Below, one piece after another: positions 4,654 to 5,827 of a stretch of DNA of 5,827 bases. The notes beneath the pieces were generated by a model. The model worked only from the letters and a program-made list of their open reading frames with translations, did no database searches and was not told where the DNA came from. The first letter of the stretch is position 1. Each line of letters begins with the position of its first letter. The translations under genes were made by a program, and so were the position numbers. Source of the stretch: Methanomassiliicoccales archaeon. Lineage in GTDB: Archaea; Thermoplasmatota; Thermoplasmata; SG8-5. The stretch covers positions 1 to 5,827 of the forward strand of contig DAOVXH010000121.1 in assembly GCA_030636255.1 (NCBI GenBank), written 5' to 3'.

Positions 4654-4661
4654 TTTATATC
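4654..4661 (+). promoter_or_regulatory. Candidate TATA box of the surface-protein gene
   Basis: TTTATATC lies 40-47 bases before the ATG at 4701. Initiation about 26 bases from its centre, near 4684, would give a leader of roughly 16 bases. That is just enough to include GGGTG at 4689-4693, a ribosome binding site 7 bases before the ATG. Confidence 0.45.
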
Positions 4662-4700
4662 ACATTAGACATATTATCCATTCGCAAAGGGTGTTCATAA

Positions 4701-5827
4701 ATGGAGAGGAAAAATATTCTTGTACGCAGCTTTTCGATAATACTAGTCATATCAATGGTTTTTGGCGCAATTCCCTATTTTACAATGGCCTCGGAATCTT
4801 CTGGCCAGGTAGAAATTGAACTGAACTATCAGGAGCCAGTAACCTATGAACTAGGAATTACAGAGATAATGACTGAGGAAGAACCTCTGGAAGTTGACAG
4901 CCAGGGTGTTCCAATCTCCAATCCATTCGCAACATTGGAGGCAATGTATGCAGATTCAGCACAGGATCAGGCCAGCAGCCCGGTTCCGGAGGCTGCAGGC
5001 ACCCCTGATGATATTAGATTCACTTTTGGGGGCAATGCAAATTATGTCCGTGCCAGTGGCTCAACATGGGGCTCAGGAAGCGGTACTATTACCTCGGTGG
5101 AGATTGCAGCAGAATGGTCTTCCAGCGGCCTGATAGATGATGGGGCCATAATCCAGTACTATGATTCTGGAATTGGGCTTTTGGGAATCACAAAAACACT
5201 AGTTGATGCAACCAACTATGCTACGGATAACACTCTCTATCTGGACATCACCGCAGACAAGGAAGAATGGACATGGACCGATATTGGGAATATCAACCCG
5301 GAAATTTATTATTTCAAAGCTGGCGGACCTGAGCCAGGAACCTTGAGTGTCGATGCTCTCTGGATAAGGGTTCAGTATGAGTCCATATCATTGGAGTACA
5401 ATATTCCGGTCGACACTGGCTGGAACCTTATCAGTCTACCTTCAGTACCCCAGGACACAAATATCCTTTCGGTTCTGGATGACGCTGGCGGGGACACAAC
5501 TTGGAACCGGGTGAAATGTTATGACCAATCACTTTTAAATCCCTGGGAATCACATTCAATTTATAGCTCCGCATCAGTCAATACATTGAGCAATCTCAAC
5601 AGGGAAAGGGGAATATGGGTCAATATTATGGATCCTGGCTCAGATGGTGAGCTTGTGATTTCCGGCAGCCCGGTTTCCACGACAGCCATTTCACTGTATG
5701 CTGGCTGGAACCTGGTTGGATACCCTTGCCTTGAATCAAAGATAGCATCAAGTGCCCTTGTTGGTGTGCCCTATGATGGATTGGAATCATTTGACATCGG
5801 GACGCCATATCTCATAAGTGAAATGCT
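4701..5827 (+). CDS. Secreted surface protein with GWNL-type modules (cut by window edge)
   Basis: The frame gives 375 residues and stays open at the right edge. Residues 1-30 look like a signal peptide: basic ERK and R9, then a hydrophobic stretch to about residue 28, with a likely cleavage after TMA30. An acidic, low-complexity linker follows (about 31-100). Residues 103-228 form a beta-rich domain (from PDDIRF to DALWIRVQYE) that resembles extracellular beta-sandwich folds; I cannot name its family. From about 236 the protein has repeated modules beginning GWNLISLP (240-247) and GWNLVGYP (335-342), 95 residues apart, each with one cysteine nearby or inside (C273, C343). I associate such modules with cell-surface proteins of Thermoplasmata, with no known biochemical role. 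The start is fixed by the in-frame TAA immediately before the ATG and by GGGTG 7 bases upstream. The gene diverges from the heptose operon. No N-X-S/T sequon occurs in the visible part. C-terminal anchoring is not visible. Confidence 0.72.
   Translation, partial: MERKNILVRSFSIILVISMVFGAIPYFTMASESSGQVEIELNYQEPVTYELGITEIMTEEEPLEVDSQGVPISNPFATLEAMYADSAQDQASSPVPEAAGTPDDIRFTFGGNANYVRASGSTWGSGSGTITSVEIAAEWSSSGLIDDGAIIQYYDSGIGLLGITKTLVDATNYATDNTLYLDITADKEEWTWTDIGNINPEIYYFKAGGPEPGTLSVDALWIRVQYESISLEYNIPVDTGWNLISLPSVPQDTNILSVLDDAGGDTTWNRVKCYDQSLLNPWESHSIYSSASVNTLSNLNRERGIWVNIMDPGSDGELVISGSPVSTTAISLYAGWNLVGYPCLESKIASSALVGVPYDGLESFDIGTPYLISEM

Noticed and set aside
4894..5133. Plus-strand frame in another phase of the surface-protein gene
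   Set aside because: The Gln/Arg-rich product contrasts with the coherent signal peptide and GWNL modules read in the main frame.
5626..5808. Minus-strand frame of 60 codons opposite the surface-protein gene
   Set aside because: It is antisense to the GWNL module region and has no start context or recognisable domain.
1..5827. CRISPR arrays, tRNA/rRNA genes, insertion sequences
   Set aside because: I saw no regularly spaced repeats, cloverleaf sequences, terminal inverted repeats or transposase motifs anywhere in the window.
1..5827. Frequent CTGGCC/GGCCAG strings throughout the window
   Set aside because: Many of those inside genes fit common Leu-Ala or Ala-Arg type codon pairs, so codon choice explains them without a special motif. 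I could not test their frequency against expectation.

Overview
The window looks archaeal, most likely from an uncultured, probably anaerobic member of the Thermoplasmatota. This is an inference from three things. The intergenic regions carry A/T-rich TATA-like boxes at archaeal spacing and GGTGA-type ribosome binding sites. Genes are tightly packed with short overlaps. The right-hand gene is a secreted protein with 'GWNLISLP'-type modules, which I associate with Thermoplasmata surface proteins. No rRNA, tRNA or housekeeping marker is present to prove the lineage.

Layout, left to right. (1) Positions 1-338, minus strand: the N-terminal 112 residues of a CPA2/Kef-type cation:proton antiporter, cut by the window edge. 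(2) 339-563: an AT-rich divergent intergenic region with TATA-like boxes on both strands and several inverted repeats. (3) 564-806, plus strand: a small eight-cysteine protein of unknown function. (4) 807-4536, minus strand: a compact five-gene operon. In transcription order it encodes an NAD-dependent SDR-family epimerase/dehydratase, a sugar-1-phosphate nucleotidyltransferase (HddC-like), a GHMP kinase (HddA-like), a SIS-domain isomerase (GmhA-like) and a HAD phosphatase (GmhB-like). (5) 4537-4700: a second divergent intergenic region with promoters and ATGTA/TACAT palindromes. (6) 4701 to the right edge, plus strand: a secreted protein with a beta-rich domain followed by GWNL-type modules, open at the edge.

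How the genes work together. The four enzymes after the epimerase make up the complete known route from sedoheptulose 7-phosphate to GDP-D-glycero-alpha-D-manno-heptose: GmhA (isomerisation), HddA (1-phosphorylation), GmhB (7-dephosphorylation), HddC (GMP transfer). The leading SDR enzyme probably modifies this or another nucleotide sugar before transfer. The product is presumably an activated heptose, or a derivative, for a surface glycan. That fits the divergent gene for a secreted protein, although the visible part of that protein has no N-X-S/T sequon. No glycosyltransferase lies inside the window.

The points most worth following up are: a complete GDP-heptose operon in an apparent archaeon, a GmhA-like isomerase with changed metal/catalytic positions, the uncharacterised SDR enzyme, the eight-cysteine small protein that ends base-to-base against the operon, and the palindromes in the two divergent promoter regions.
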